From Nematostella vectensis (Eukaryota; Cnidaria; Anthozoa; Actiniaria; Edwardsiidae), in assembly GCF_932526225.1 (NCBI RefSeq), contig NC_064038.1, forward strand, positions 13,329,070-13,393,069: 64,000 bases of DNA. The letters run 5' to 3'. Of this stretch, positions 22,342 to 35,544 are shown piece after piece. The notes under the pieces are model-generated. The model ran no database searches. It saw nothing but the letters and a program-made list of their open reading frames with translations, and was not told the origin of the DNA. How positions within the stretch are numbered: the first letter of the stretch is position 1; each line of letters starts with the position of its first letter. Position numbers and translations under genes: made by a program.

Positions 22342-22996
22342 AAGGTATCTGCAAAAATAGGGACCAAAATAGGGACGACAACGGCAACGCGAAACACGAC
22401 GGCAGAAAACAATTGAGAATTCAAAGAGCCAGACGTGAAATATACTCTGAAATGGATTCTGTGTGATACATTATAGCCGTTTTTCTTCAAACGACAACGC
22501 GAAAACTCCAAGTTTCATGGTGTAGCGAGGACGGGAACGTGTGCGCTGAAAACTAGACTATCCTTGTTCGCTATGCTAGAAATAAGATTCTAGGGTTTAC
22601 TATAGTTTTTTTGGGGGGAAAACATAAGCGAGCGATTTTATCTAAACTAGTTTAAAATTGAGCGCAAAGTATGAAAGCTTTTTGGGTTCTCCCTGCAGTC
22701 GGTCGCCGTCGTAGTTGCTATTTCGTTCAGGCACTTTGCCAACAGGTAACTAGAGTCTCCGTTTGACACCTCTTACGGGATAGGTGCCAAACCTGCTCTT
22801 GTTTCCTTGTTTAAAGACGCGCAGATATATATTTAGAAAATTATCAGATTGTACTGCCATTCTGATAGCGTTCAACAAAGTTCGTGTCGGCGATGAAGGA
22901 TGGCAGAGCTTGAAACAACATATATTACCCATACTACCTCGCGGTATGGGCGCGTGCGGCAGAGCGCTCTTTGACAACGTTTATTGAAATAGCTGT

Positions 22997-24635
22997 AACG
23001 ACTTGGCTTTAGCAATGAGTCTGCTCTCACGCATTATAACAAGGGTCAAATATCTACTCCTAAGATAAATTAAGTGGTTTTAATAGCCCACTTACACTAA
23101 GATAGGACTTGACTTTACAAGTGGGTGGACCAAGTGGCTAGTCCGCCCGTGTTATTTTTCGTTCATTCATGAACGCCGGAGACAGCATGCTTTTTACAGC
23201 CACTCAATAAAAAATGCAGTCCTTGTTATGTTCCGAACCAGACGCGCACACGGTGGGGTGGCGCACTCCCCACTTGGCGGCGAAAAAATGGGTCATTTCA
23301 GGAATTTTTAAATACTATGCTTTTTCCATATGATACGTATACCCCTGAGATGAGCCTTTGATTTTGATTTCGGATAACATGACACGTGTACTGAGAAGGG
23401 GGACAACAAAAGGCTTATCCGTAGGATACCCATAACAAACCTGAATTCTAACTGTTTACAAAAGCAAAACTGAAACTGATACCTTATCTTGAGTATAATC
23501 GAGTCAAATCTCTATAAGAAAATTCGAAGGGAAATCGCAAAATAGTGTTAAATTCATTAAGATGGAAATGTCAACTAGCTCATGAAGAGAGCGGAACGAA
23601 TAGCGAGATGTTATTGGTGGTCTGAGTTTGCCAGATTGCACTGTTTATTAGCAATTGTTTTTTTTCTAAACTGGCCTTTAAGGCGACAAAATAGCTAAAA
23701 TATGATTTGATGATAGCAAACCGCCATACCGATCCCAAATAAAAAAAATATATTCATGCATATTTGACATTGGAAAAGCTGTACTAATACATAATTTGCC
23801 TTTACAACATTTTTTATTGTTAAATAAAATTGACGAAGTTTCAATTTAATTAAGGCCCTACCTGTCATTTTTTTCGCTTCTACGCAAACATTGGCTCATA
23901 ACTCATAGGTTTTACTTAACAGAAATGCGACCCAAAACTGTTTAAAAAAATTGGTCGAAACCATGATTAAAAATAAGAAATGGCACATGAATTGCACTGA
24001 GCATCGTGCAATGAGTAGACTTCTGTGTCTCTTAAAAACATATACTCCGTATCAAGGTCGATATATTTTAGCCATTTTTCTAATAATATGTTTCTTTCAT
24101 CGGCTTCAACATAAATTATCCACAAAACTATCATCTGATTATATAAGTGAATTCGTTTCTCTGCTAAAGACGTTTGGGGAACTTACCCTAAAGGATTTTG
24201 TGCTTTGAGTACCGCTTGTGGTAGCTCGTAGCGCTGTGGACTTTCATTTGTTTGCTCAGAGCTCACACGGAGCTGGATTATATCGCAATTAGATGGTATA
24301 TTTAGTCAGCACCTTAGTAGGATTATCAGCCTGAGATAACTCTACTAAGTGGAGAGCTAGTTTTCACTAATTACACTTCGCTTGGACGTGACGTCATCGT
24401 GAGACAATACAGACAATAAAGAGGACTGGTGATGCGTCTATGGGTGGTTGTTCGTGTATTAAAAGAAAGGTTCAATGAAGATTATTTTTGACTGATACTT
24501 TTAAATGGAGACATGTTGTTGCAAAATTCAGATAGGAGCTTCCGAACCGACAAGGTTTATCAGCTAGAGTTGAAAAGAGTTTAATGTGTGATCCCACGAA
24601 CTTTTACATTCCAAGACAATTTTGTGTCTACACTC
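22997..24635. other. Intergenic sequence, no gene seen
   Basis: AT-rich, with a short inverted or duplicated feel but no supported exon. An 85-codon ORF at 23951-24208 has no recognisable motif and no splice context. Confidence 0.45.
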
Positions 24636-24836
24636 TTACAGCTAAATTCGTTGTTGCGCGACCTCGGTTTAATCCAAAATCCATGTCTCGTTTGGGAATA
24701 GCGCATAGTCAGACACAAACTTCGGGGCGGTTTGTCTGGTTTTGATTGTTAGGTTTGATTGACTAATACGCGCTATTCCCAAACCAAGAAAGGAATTTTT
24801 GATTCTGGGAGGTCGCGCAACAACGAATTTGGCTAT
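24636..24836. repeat. Foldback MITE, about 200 bp, imperfect 70-bp arms
   Basis: The left arm includes AAATTCGTTGTTGCGCGACC and TTTGGGAATAGCGC. The right arm is the inverted copy, ending GGTCGCGCAACAACGAATTT. No ORF. It abuts another element starting at about 24830. Confidence 0.8.
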
Positions 24837-25083
24837 AAGAACGTATAATTTTCAGTTGATTGGTGTATAAACAACTATGATACCAATGAATTGTTAGGAA
24901 GAGAATTACACAAGTGATCACTAGCAATAACATTTAAGGTTGTTATTGTGGAACAGAATTTTATTCTGAAATAGTCAGAACGTATCAGATTAAGCAATTT
25001 TGGCTGCTACCTGAACCTAGGCATGTCCTCAGCATGTTCTTAAAATTTGGTGAAATCTCAGGCTGGACGTTCTTATAAAAAAG
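24830..25083. repeat. MITE family with TATAAGAACGT...ACGTTCTTATA ends, copy 1
   Basis: The left end is CTATAAGAACGT and the right end GGACGTTCTTATAAAA. The right half (CATGTTCTTAAAATTTGGTG, TCAGGCTGGACGTTC) matches in inverted orientation the left half of the copy at 40349-40682. Confidence 0.7.
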
Positions 25084-25135
25084 GTTCTATGAAAAAAAAA
25101 GCATGTACTCTTATTTCAAACATCGCACTCGGAAA

Positions 25136-25473
25136 TCAATTTATCGTAGCAATGAAATCGTAGTGTAATGTATCGTAGTGCTTCGTGGGTAACGTATAAA
25201 TGACTGAATCCTGAAAGCCATGTGAATTTTTACTTAATGAAGAACAGAGAATCCTACAGCTTTTAAAGCTTGGACTAGTTTTGATACCTGTTACAATATC
25301 TGGGTTCCCTGTGGTAAGAGCAATAAAGTCCCGGATGCAGCCCTCCATCTTGGCTACAGAGCTAAACACTCGTTTGTTGTCTTTCTCTGATCTTCTCGTG
25401 AGATTATCTACTGTTAACCCACATCTTGAAACAATACCCGTATGAATGCATTGCTTTTTTGGTAGTTTAAAAT
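25136..25473 (-). other. Possible exon of an unrecognised gene
   Basis: The minus strand is open from just after ATTTAG (acceptor-like, about 25474) to a stop at 25136, about 112 codons. It contains IVSRCGLTVDNLT and VAKMEGCIRDFIALTTGN, which has a protein-like composition unlike its surroundings. A donor-like ACAG|GTATC follows NPDIVT at about 25287. I do not recognise a domain, and no partner exons were found. It may be a fragment of an old mobile-element gene. Confidence 0.25.
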
Positions 25474-28400
25474 CCTAAATCATTTTTAGAAGTATCTTTT
25501 TAACTTTCAAAAGTCTTCAAAACTAAAAAGCTGTTTTTTTTTTTTCCGAAATAGATTTAGACACAAGTAATCACCCGACCCGCAATGTATCATGAGTAGT
25601 GTGTAAGCCACTACAGAAATATAGAGTCAAACAACAAACATCATTTTGTAACGTGACAATCGTGATAACGTGATAGTCGTTTTTATTGACATTTTTCCAA
25701 TGCTTGGAAATTTGTGCCTATTCTTTTTTTACAACGCTGATTGATTAGGTGAGCCTCGGGTCAATCGAAAAGTACATCTCTAGCATCCTGATTGGCTGAT
25801 AAATTCGCGCCGTTTTTTTTTTTTTTTTTTTTTTTTTTTGTCATTTCGCTTCACATTGGGTCATCCTGGCCTATAGGAGGGTATGCCAATAGAGGTAATG
25901 AGCTATCCGGTCGTAAAGCGGGAGGTCTACATAATGAGGACAGCAAATCACAAATCGCTGACCTAAGTTAGCTACAGTAGCTAGCTGACAAAATAAAATC
26001 ACATAAGCTCGTCGGAGAAAGGCTACACATGTTTGCCACAAACGACTTACTTTAAACACATATATATTTTACTGCTATTTATAAGTATTGTTCTACTGTA
26101 GTTATTATTCACAAATCAAGTTTATAATCGTACATACGTTCACTACATAGCCGTAACAGGCCTCAAAATAGAGACCTTACCCAAGGGTTCGATCGTAGAT
26201 AATTACTTTTTTAATTTCACCAAAAAAACTTTAGTTGACTCTTGCTCTTCTAAATATAATTTTAGTCACTTCGAAGAAGCTTTTACGAATTAAAAAAAGT
26301 GACATGGGATCTGTTTTGAGGGCTTTTGGTTTAAGCGTTAGAGAATATGATTCAAAATAATGCGTAACGCCCTTATTCAGACAGAGAGAATAGAGTCAAA
26401 TAAATAATCAACTTTGAAACATGTTATTTTTTTTACGAAAGCCATCCAATTATTCCAAGATTTTAAATAAGATAAAAGGCACCTTTATAAAGCACTAACA
26501 CTAACTAACACAAACTAACACTAAAGCACATTTATATTTTTTTCCCAAAAAATGTTTAATGTAATCTTTATGCTTGAATAATGTGTGACACTATTGAAAT
26601 TTGCCCGATGTCTCACAAAACCAAGAATCTATATCATGCAGGTCACATCAACCACTCTATACATCGTATGCGAAAAAAAGAACAATTTATTTGGCGGATC
26701 GGACAGACAGACAACTGAGGGCTTGAAGTACTTTAGTATATTTTTTATAGATTCATCCACCCTTTGAAAAATCCTTAATCCGTATTCTGCTCTATCTTGC
26801 TAAAAAAAATCACTGGATCATATAATTGTTTGCCGAAAGTGAAAATATGATAGTAGCAAACGTCGAACTTCAATAAATAGTATTTTTGTCATCATTAAAC
26901 AAGTGTTCTTCCACACAAAACATCCCCATAGATCACAAGCAATAAAACCTTTATCCCGAAATGGTGACAGAAATGGGATCTTTCCTAAAAACCTGAATTT
27001 CTAACGATCTTTCCCCTTCACCAAAAGCCACAATTAGATTTGCAACATCCTAATAAAACGCACAAGCACCCCATGACGTCGGCAAATCTAATGGAGAGAC
27101 TGACCATATAATTGTAGTTTAGCGCATCGTCTCTGTATGACACGAGATCAATAAACCTCTCTCAGAATTTAATTGGCTTTTAAAAATGTTCTATTGCCGA
27201 TGTAGCACAGCTGTTGAGTTCTACTTAACTTAAATTTAACGATAGAGTAATAATACGTAACCCAAGTGTTGTGGGCAGTTTCAGTGTATCAACTAGATAC
27301 ACTTATCACAACATAGAACCGTTATTACAATGATTTTGCGGTTTGAAGAAATATGCTTAAAAATGCATTTGTCATGTCCAATATCCGGCTAAATATTTTA
27401 AGTATATTTGATCACCTATTGTTAGGTTTCAATTGAGTTCGGAGAAAGAAGATTGATCTAGACAATAGCGTTAAGGAAGGAGGGGGAGGGGGGAGTACCT
27501 AAATTTAGTTAGATTCAGATGGTTATATCTTTTATAGTGTTAATTCAAACAATTGGAATCTCTATTTTCTATTTAAAGATAAGCATTTAAAAGAACAATA
27601 TATAATCTTTTGGAGTGCTTTTTTATCAATTCGCCCGGTTAGTCATACATATACGTAACAAAATTTATAATTTGGAAAGGAGAGGGCTGCAATATCCCCC
27701 CTCCCCCTCCAAAAATGAACCTAAAACAACAATTCGTTTTTTTAAGCTACTCTGCCAGAAGCACTATAGGAAGTGTTGAGCGTCAAGTGAGTAAGATTAG
27801 GATATTGTGTGACAATGGTTTGCTCAACACTTATATGAAAGGTAAACTTTTAATAAGGAGAAATCCTTGAAAACAATATCCTGAAAGATTTTATCTGTAT
27901 ATTTTGGCTTTAGATATGAATAAACGAAAATACTTTTATTCATTATGAGTTTTTTTTTCTGTTTTGAAAAGTATAAGGCTTACCACTGCTGCTATAGTGA
28001 TTAATTATCTCTCCTTAAAAAATTCAAATATTTATTATGTAAAGAGAAGATGTTAAGAGAAGATGTTAACTTCAGATGGTAGAGTCTAATGTCCTTTTCG
28101 GTTGCTTTAGTAGTTCACTAGTGAACAAAAATATGACATTTTCAAGGAATTGGCTTGAATAACAGTTAATCTTTAAGCAATGTGGTAGGCTTTGAATAAA
28201 ACTTTGAAGATAATATTGCGTATTATTACAGCTGATTTTGTAGTCGATGTAATTTGCATTGAAAACGTGTAAAAAAAAACAGTGTAATTCAACACGAAAT
28301 AGGACCCAACTGAAAGGTTAGCCAAAACAAAGAATCATAGAATAAAACACCTTCGATAATATTGTTTTATATTATAAGTAGTCGCATAGTCGCATGCCCC

Positions 28401-30821
28401 TTACGTTACTTTAAAAAAAATAAAACAATTTATATCTAGAAATCGAATTTAACCGATTAATCCGGTATTATTCGCAATCAGCACAGCTATGACAAATCAC
28501 AATAAGCGCATTCGAAAAAAAAAAACTTTCATCGTCTTTGCATCGGTAATCGATTTTTTTCTACCAAAATTAGAAAGTTTGTTTCCTAACAGCCGTCCTT
28601 GATAACCTAAAATCTAATTATATCCCAAAACTAAGATATAGCCTCGGGCAATAAAGGCGAGCTAAGCGAATAATTTTCTTAGTCAAGGTACTAGAGATAG
28701 ACCAATTTAACCCAATGACAGAACACTAGAATATTTTATAAGCTTAAGGTACCCTACCTTCATTTTCCTTCTCTATAAATCCCCTAGGATCTTGCTTTCT
28801 CATTGAATTACATTCACGCACTCCGCATTCATGTTCTCTGTGGTATTTTTGTTTAACGGAGTGAAATTGAAATAGCTTGTTTACTCGATGTGAAGTCGGC
28901 CCGATTATTCCTCAACCCATCCAGTCTAATTAATTTCTCCACAGTCGAAGGCAGAGCATGCAAACGCGCCGGCTCTTTTACGTAACGGAACTATTATCAC
29001 GAAAAATAGGATATTTTTCTCAGTTAAAAGAATCTAACGACGATTTAATAAGGCATGAAGACAAGCATCAAAAGCGGTTAACAAGAGAGTCGATAAACAA
29101 ATCAAGGAAAACATCCCGACTACATCTTAACCCTCTAATAGCCCTTGATAGAAGAAAAAAACAGAATATCAGGCGCCCCTAAAGCCTTGGGCACTAGAAA
29201 TGGAAAAATCACGCGTGTCAACAATGTCTAACGAGTCAAAGTCACGGTTTATGAGACGGAAAGTGTTGTCGGTTTTTTCGGGTAATTAATGTGAAACGAA
29301 GCGGAAAATGCCAAAGTATAGCCATCAGCAATTCGGGAGGCCGTCAAGATACTTCAAGCGTTTATTAAAAACAAACCATTAAGTTTAAAGAGTAGATTGT
29401 CATCAAGGATACATGATCACAGCCACTGTCATGTTTATGATGCTTATTTATTTTATTTTAGGAAAGTTTTACGAACTTTTTAATAACTTTGGTAAAAATG
29501 TCAAATTTTAGTAAACAAAGAAGGTTTTGAATGGCAAGTACCGCTTGTCTGACTAGTAAAAAAACCCTCGTTCTCAATTGATCTTGGCCCTTGAGGTTAA
29601 AATTCACTAGCAGAGAGCACAAATTAGAACTGCCAGTACACGAAAAAACGCCATGAGAGTGAGTCTCGTGCCAGGGAAATGAATTAAACACTGTTTCTAG
29701 TGCGTGACTATAGCCGTCTGCTTCATTCCAGCCGTGAACGTTCAATTGGAGTCCATTTTCTCGAATTGAATTAATATGAATTAATTTCTTTCATGTGAAG
29801 TAATTATGTTATTCAATATCGCATTTTCTTACCATGGCCGGCCCATTAACTTACCCGTGTGTCGTTTACTTCTCTTGCCTTGTACGTCCCGCGAGCTATA
29901 TCCCGCAATCCTTCGGGAACTTCCGCAATACTTACGATCCTTGATCACATAAACACCAACGATATTCCATTTTGTTCTCCCTGGGAAAACTTAGCACGTA
30001 TTGAGATCAAATTCCACGAGAAAAGTTTGCCTGATGTATAGCTGCCTTGACGTCTTGCTCGTTTACGTAGAGATTAAGCGCGTTAAGCCCCATTGGTCCT
30101 TTGTTTGCCGAACAGTACCATCGATCATTTCATGGCGAGCATTCGTAATGGACCTCCCGTCGTGTAGCAACGGACAGACAAAGAAAAACAAATACACAGG
30201 AATCAAAGAAGGCCAATCACGCCGCCATTTTGGGAACTGATCTACTCTCAATCAAATATTATTATTTATGAAGTATCAGACTTTGAACGCGCATGGTTAT
30301 TTTAAAGTTTTCTTGCGTACAGAGAGTGTTGAATTTTTCGATGTAAATAAAAACAAAGGAGTGTTTGATCGACGTTCTTTAAAGACGTCTGGAGAGTAAA
30401 ATGGATAGCCCAATACACTGTATCGGCATTTTCCACTTCCTCTATCAATAGGAAGATTGTAGGCATTTTGTTCTTAAAATTCGACAGCAGTATATTCTCG
30501 AATAGAACAAATATATCTAATATATAATACTACAATGAAAAAAAGTGATGTGCTTCTAACCCGATTTTTTGTTCATGGCTCATAAAAACGATTTTAAAAT
30601 ATGCCTTAAATTGTTATTTTAATGCGAGCCTTTTTGTTATAATCTGTTTTTTTTAGAATAAAATGGTAAAAACAGTCTCTAGAGAGATGCGATAATAAAT
30701 TGCAAACGGAATAAGATCCTAGCTGCCATGTTACCTTTGCGGACCGGAAGCTTTTTTTGATCAGCAACACAGGTAGCCCGGCACCATTTGTAAAAAAACA
30801 AACGAAAAAACTTTCACTATT
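25474..30821. other. Intergenic sequence, no gene seen
   Basis: Over 5 kb of AT-rich sequence. It has a poly-T run at about 25817-25839, a G-rich patch near 27478-27500 and repeated ACTAACAC motifs at 26500-26525. ORFs of 60-95 codons (for example 29458-29745 minus and 30001-30240 plus) show no motif or splice context. Any promoter-distal control elements of the divergent cyclase pair could lie here but cannot be recognised by eye. Confidence 0.4.
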
Positions 30822-30972
30822 ACAGGGCCGTAGCAGGGGTTGGGGCACTGGGGGCATGTGCCCTCCCCCCCCCCCCCCCCAATATTTAAAATAAATTAAC
30901 CAGTGGGGGCGTGGATATTCCCCCTTAATGTATCGTGTTTCCCCGATAATTCGAGGCCTACTACGGCTATGC
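30822..30972. repeat. Short MITE-like element with GGGCCGTAGCAG end
   Basis: The left end is AGGGCCGTAGCAGGGG and the right end CCTACTACGGCTATG, an imperfect inverted pair. The centre has a run of about 17 C and GGGGGCGTGG. Related G-rich elements occur at 41205-41368 and 52659-52820. Confidence 0.5.
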
Positions 30973-31179
30973 ATTATGATCGACGTCGGCGTTGTCGTCG
31001 TCAACATCAATAGAAAAAGGATTGAAAATCTATCCAAGTAAAGGGATGAAGAAAAAAAACGAGTCATTGTCTATGGCTCTGTCCATTTTTTGTCTATTTT
31101 ATAGCAATTTTATTTTGAAGACCTTCGAGTTTCTACCTCGCTCGGTCAATTTCATATTTGGAAGTCCGCTATCATTTTT

Positions 31180-31340
31180 TCGCTTTTTTTCGTCCTAGAA
31201 CTGTGTACGTCGATAATTTTCTTGTAAACTTGCAGGAATTCGTGGTAAGCACGCTTTTACAGGCCGCCGTTTTGAGAATAGGCCCAAGGCCCTAACGTTT
31301 TTTAGAACATAACAGGTTTCCCGCGCTCTCTCCCCAGGCC
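31180..31340. repeat. Dispersed repeat, copy 1 (pairs with 49950-50105)
   Basis: Shares GTAAACTTGCAGGAATTCGTG, TTTTGCAGGCCGCCATTATG-like and CAGGTTTCCCGCGC blocks with 49950-50105 in the same orientation. Identity is partial. The second copy is in an intron of the plus cyclase gene. Confidence 0.65.
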
Positions 31341-33317
31341 CTTTTAGACTTTTAGACTGTTTTTTTTTCTCACTATACGCTGTAACGTCATCCGTGGGTT
31401 ATTGGAGGGCAGATACACACAAGGGTAGGAGGAAAGCAATTTTTAAGGCTAGCTATTATAATAAAACAAGAATCCTCTCTTAATAGGCCATTCCATCCAG
31501 CTATAATCCTCCGCCCGCATTACAATAGAAACTTACCTCAACTACCAGAATAATATATAGATTTAGGCACTGCCTAAAGGCGGAGCCAGCATTGAACACC
31601 TTTTGTGTTGACTGATCGAACTTTGTTCTTGCGAAGAACAATGGATGAAACAGGATTTCAAAGATAGAATATAGTGTCAGACACAATTTTAGATAAGATG
31701 CAATACTGAAGTTTTAATGTACCATTTTAAGTGGTGATTTTCCATCACCATGGAAATAAATATCTACAAATATATATCCAGTAATGGATTATATTTTGGT
31801 GTTTTTAGAAACCCTGGATCCAACCATTCCAATGAAATAAATCTAAACCTCTAAAATAAATGTAATGGGAAAGGAAATCTAAATGTAATGGGAAAGGAAA
31901 ACGAAGATATAAGTGAAAGTATAAAATGAAAATATCTAATTTAAAAATCAAATCTGTTCTATAATTTATTTTGGGAGGGGAAATAGCAAAAAGCATCAAT
32001 TGCATAAAAATAGTCAACAGGGAAAAGGAAGAAATAAGACTCTTCTTTAAATGTTTGAAAAGAAAATGTAATAACAATAATGTGATAATTATATTCAGTA
32101 CTTTCCTAAAATATCCCCTTTCCCATTACCTTTAGGTTGATAGAAAACTGTTTTCTTTACAGGTTTTTTTTTTTAGTTTACTATAATATAAGTATCTTGT
32201 TCTAAAAAAAACCTATTGAGTGTGTACTGCTGAATCACATAGTAATGTCCTAGTCATTTGAGCCCCCTCCCTTATGGTCCTGGGGATATCAGGGGTTAAT
32301 GTGGGATTTTAGATTACTTTTACACAAGAATATATCAAGAGGGGTTGTGGTATTGACTGTTTTTGACTCTTAACTTGGAAACAGGCTTTTATTAAAGTCT
32401 TATCCCCCACCCTTTCCTGGGACCATGTGTGTGGGGGTATAGAATGACTAGTGAATAAGAACTCCCTACTGTCTTTCAGACATGTCTTTCAAGACATGGT
32501 TTTCAATTCTCATGTCTTCCAGTCTTTAGCATTCATCTTCGCCTTCAGGTAGTCCCTAATTCATAAAAGAGTGACATTTCTTTCAAAACAATCTTTTCAT
32601 CAAGACATTTATAATCTGACTAATTTCCACAAATATTTGAAAAAAAAAATAAAAACATGAGATGCAAGATGCAGACAATAACAACAATACATATTGAAAA
32701 TAGGTTTTTTTTTATCCTCGGTAAGAAAAATTTCTCTTGTAAGTTGAAAAAGTTGCTGTATCTTCTAAGGATATGTATCTTCTTAGGACTAAGAGCACAG
32801 GATATAAAGACAAGAACGGTCTTCTTTACCAGTATATGACAAATGCAACACGATATTGGTTAGCCTTTATGAAATATTTCAACAGAATCAAGAATAAAGA
32901 TAGAACAAAGAATGTCAAAACAAAAGGTGTTATGCTCATTCTCAAAGCAAACAAAAAGGACAACAAAAAGCCCAATAACTGTCATATCCTCAATAGACAA
33001 TAGAAATCGTCGTCTGAAACTCACCTTGCATTTAGTCGCTTTCTTGTGGTTGTGTTCGCTTTTTAATGTGAACTATTACTTAATTAAATTTACTAGCAAA
33101 AAACAGACATATTCTTACATAAATCTTGGGGTGAATGAATGTTAGTAGATCTCCTCTAGTTGACTTTATCCTTAAGTCACAAAATTTGAGGCAAAAAGAA
33201 ATAATCAACGCCTGACAAGAACTTTTCCCTTGCTCCGTGCTTGTATTTAGCCGCCATTACGGGGCCAAGTGAGGCCTGGGAGTTGCGCGGCTGACTGACT
33301 GGCTGGCTGGCGAGTGA
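31341..33317. other. Intergenic AT-rich sequence
   Basis: No coding feature is supported. A repeated TAATGGGAAAGGAAA motif occurs near 31865-31900. ORFs of 60-90 codons are AT-driven. Confidence 0.4.
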
Positions 33318-33513
33318 CACCACAGGGTACCCGCGCAATGACCACAAAAACCAAGTCGCATAGTTATACCATACTTCTATACCTATGGAGCTCCGCGAGC
33401 GGCCTACGGCCGCGCTAGCTCCGCTATAAATATAGCCTAGAGGATGGTAATCAATATTGAGACCTGTGCCCATTTATTTTTTAGAAATCTGGTGTTGCGG
33501 GTACCCTGTGGTA
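33318..33513. repeat. MITE-like element, about 195 bp, with 20-bp TIRs
   Basis: The left end is ACCACAGGGTACCCGCGCAA and the right end TTGCGGGTACCCTGTGGT. The centre carries a further palindrome, GAGCGGCCTACGGCCGC. No ORF. Confidence 0.75.
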
Positions 33514-35311
33514 AGATTTTCATACCTTTTCAAGACACAAAAAAAGATCAAAATGCACATATTTGAAAACGATCTCTAACATTTTATCTGTATTCTATCG
33601 AATTCCGAGCCAAGAAACATATAAATAGCTATAAAAAGCTACATTTTAAGAAGTGGGAAAACCTACTGGAACCCAGGCCCCACGCGTCTTTATTTACATC
33701 CCTTTTGCTAACATGCAAATATGACTGATTTTTACTCATTAAATAAGCACAAATAGGGTGCACATGAATTTTCCCAGAAATTTTCTTTCAATGAGTTCTC
33801 TAAGTATTATATTAAGGGCTATAGAGCTTTAATTTAAGGTAATTCTCTTGAATTGCACTGCGCACCCCTTCTGCTCATAGTGGCGCGCGCTGTTTGTTCG
33901 AATTTTCCGGTATTATGTGCGCGCGCGCGCCACAGTTGTACAAGAAAACACAGCAAAAGGCGCGCGTTTTTTATTTAAAATCGCTTTGACAGAAAAACGA
34001 AGTCGGTTACCCCCATTTTTTATTTGCTCAAATAGTTAAATGTATACGGAAAAATGATATACTGAAAGAAGAAGAAGAAGAAGTTGGGTTGTAGAAGTTT
34101 TGTTATTTCTCTTAAAAGCCGTAAAAATACTTCAAAATGGCGCTTTTTACCGTATGAATAGTGTCGAAAACAATGTCTTTTAGTGCGATCTCTTAGAATG
34201 TGATTTGTTTTGAACATTAGCTACTACGGGTTATTGTTTAGGAGATCGGATTTTGGCAGCTCGACAAACAGAACTTAATTTTCTAAAGACTATATGCACA
34301 GTTGGGATTTTTCCTTGCGAGATCAGCAAAAACGCGTCATCTCTACGCCCCTCTGTTGTGAAAACGAGGTCGGTACCCCATTTTTTTTATTACATTTTTT
34401 GAAAGCCCTTAACCTCAATTATATTGTTTATGCCAAGTTTAAAAAAAAATCTGGGTTGTAGAACTATTTCAAGGGAATTACGTTAACCAGCGCGGCTGTA
34501 ATTAATAGGCCCGTCAGCAGTAAAAAAATATGCTACCGAGGAGATTTTTCATAGCCTATTGTGCATTGATAAATTATACCATGACAACTCGGATCATTTG
34601 TTTATCCTTTTGTTACGGCCCTATGTTATTTTAAAATCAAAGTATCACAATTGTTTCCGAGGCGAGAGCTCGCTCTAACCCTTACTAGTTATGGGTCAAA
34701 GCGGGTGAGCCGGCAGACGCCCTTGACTTCCAACCACTCGGTCGTATAAAGCCGAAAACCCTAGCTAATAGCGTTCCATGATCTATATTTTCTCCCCTTT
34801 ATTACAATAACGGTCCGCCGATCACTGATCCGCACCTTAGAAAAAGCCTCTAAAACTCTGTCCTTTAGTAGAAACCGGTTACAGGATTTCACGTTCCCAA
34901 AAACTCTCAACCGTGTCTTCATGTACATTGTGGAGCTCGGGCATCAGAAAAAGGAACGTAACATTTTCAACAGCCTCCAATAATATATATTCTGTTAATA
35001 TAATCTATAAGCCTGACAAAAGCTCCATACTTTTTTTATCATCCTCTCTCGCTTGCTGGAGACCTTTCCTTTTCTTATGTTCTACGGCACCTTCCATTCG
35101 TTGGAGGTTGGTTGCTATCCTGTTAAAAGCATGCGATGCGTTCAACCTCATCACTATAATGCACACGTAGGGAGCAATAAGCACTGTTTTTTTCGTAGTG
35201 CCTCTGCTGGTCAGATTTTTTTTAAGTGCTTTTTTTTAAGTGCTTTCGAGGCATATCTAAAACATCTTTCATCGGTTAAATAGACTAAAATCGCCGAGCG
35301 TCTCCCAATTT
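33514..35311. other. Intergenic sequence
   Basis: Contains GC-alternating patches (GTGCGCGCGCGCGCCAC near 33915) and poly-A/T runs. An ORF at 34913-35170 has no recognisable domain. No gene is supported. Confidence 0.4.
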
Positions 35312-35383
35312 GGTTCCGTGGCCCAGTGGTTAGCGCGTTTGACTCGTAAGCAAGTGCTCCGGGTTCAATTCCCGGTCTCATCC
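35312..35383 (+). tRNA. tRNA-Thr(CGT)-like sequence, probably pseudogene or SINE head
   Basis: A D-arm (GTGGCCCAGTGGTTAGCGCG), an anticodon loop CTCGTAA with anticodon CGT, and a perfect T-arm (CCGGGTTCAATTCCCGG) are all present, followed by a poly-T terminator at 35385. The acceptor stem does not pair: GGTTCCG faces TCTCATC with about four mismatches. The anticodon stem has one mismatch. The pol III internal A and B boxes look intact, so it may be transcribed, but a functional tRNA is unlikely. Confidence 0.55.
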
Positions 35384-35544
35384 ATTTTTTATTTTTATTT
35401 TTTTCGAAACTCCAGTTCTAATTTTCTTTGTTCTTTTTTTTTCCAAGAGATTGTTATTGTTATTGATTATTCTTATTGTTATTGATTCCTTTTCTAAATA
35501 GCTAGAAGTAATACCGACAAAGTGCTACCACTATCACATTACTC

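Larger units (their letters stand above)
21512..22996. mobile_element. DNA transposon remnant, 1.48 kb, about 85-bp terminal inverted repeats
   Basis: The left end (21512-21600) carries TTTCAATAAACGTTGTCCAA and GCCGCACGCGCCCATACCGC. The right end (22906-22996) is the inverted copy. Inside are two direct copies of a transposase-start segment (about 21520-21795 and 22142-22410), separated by the second copy of the 346-bp repeat. The terminal sequence also occurs internally at 22142. This implies a nested or internally duplicated, non-autonomous element. No complete transposase is present. Confidence 0.75.
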
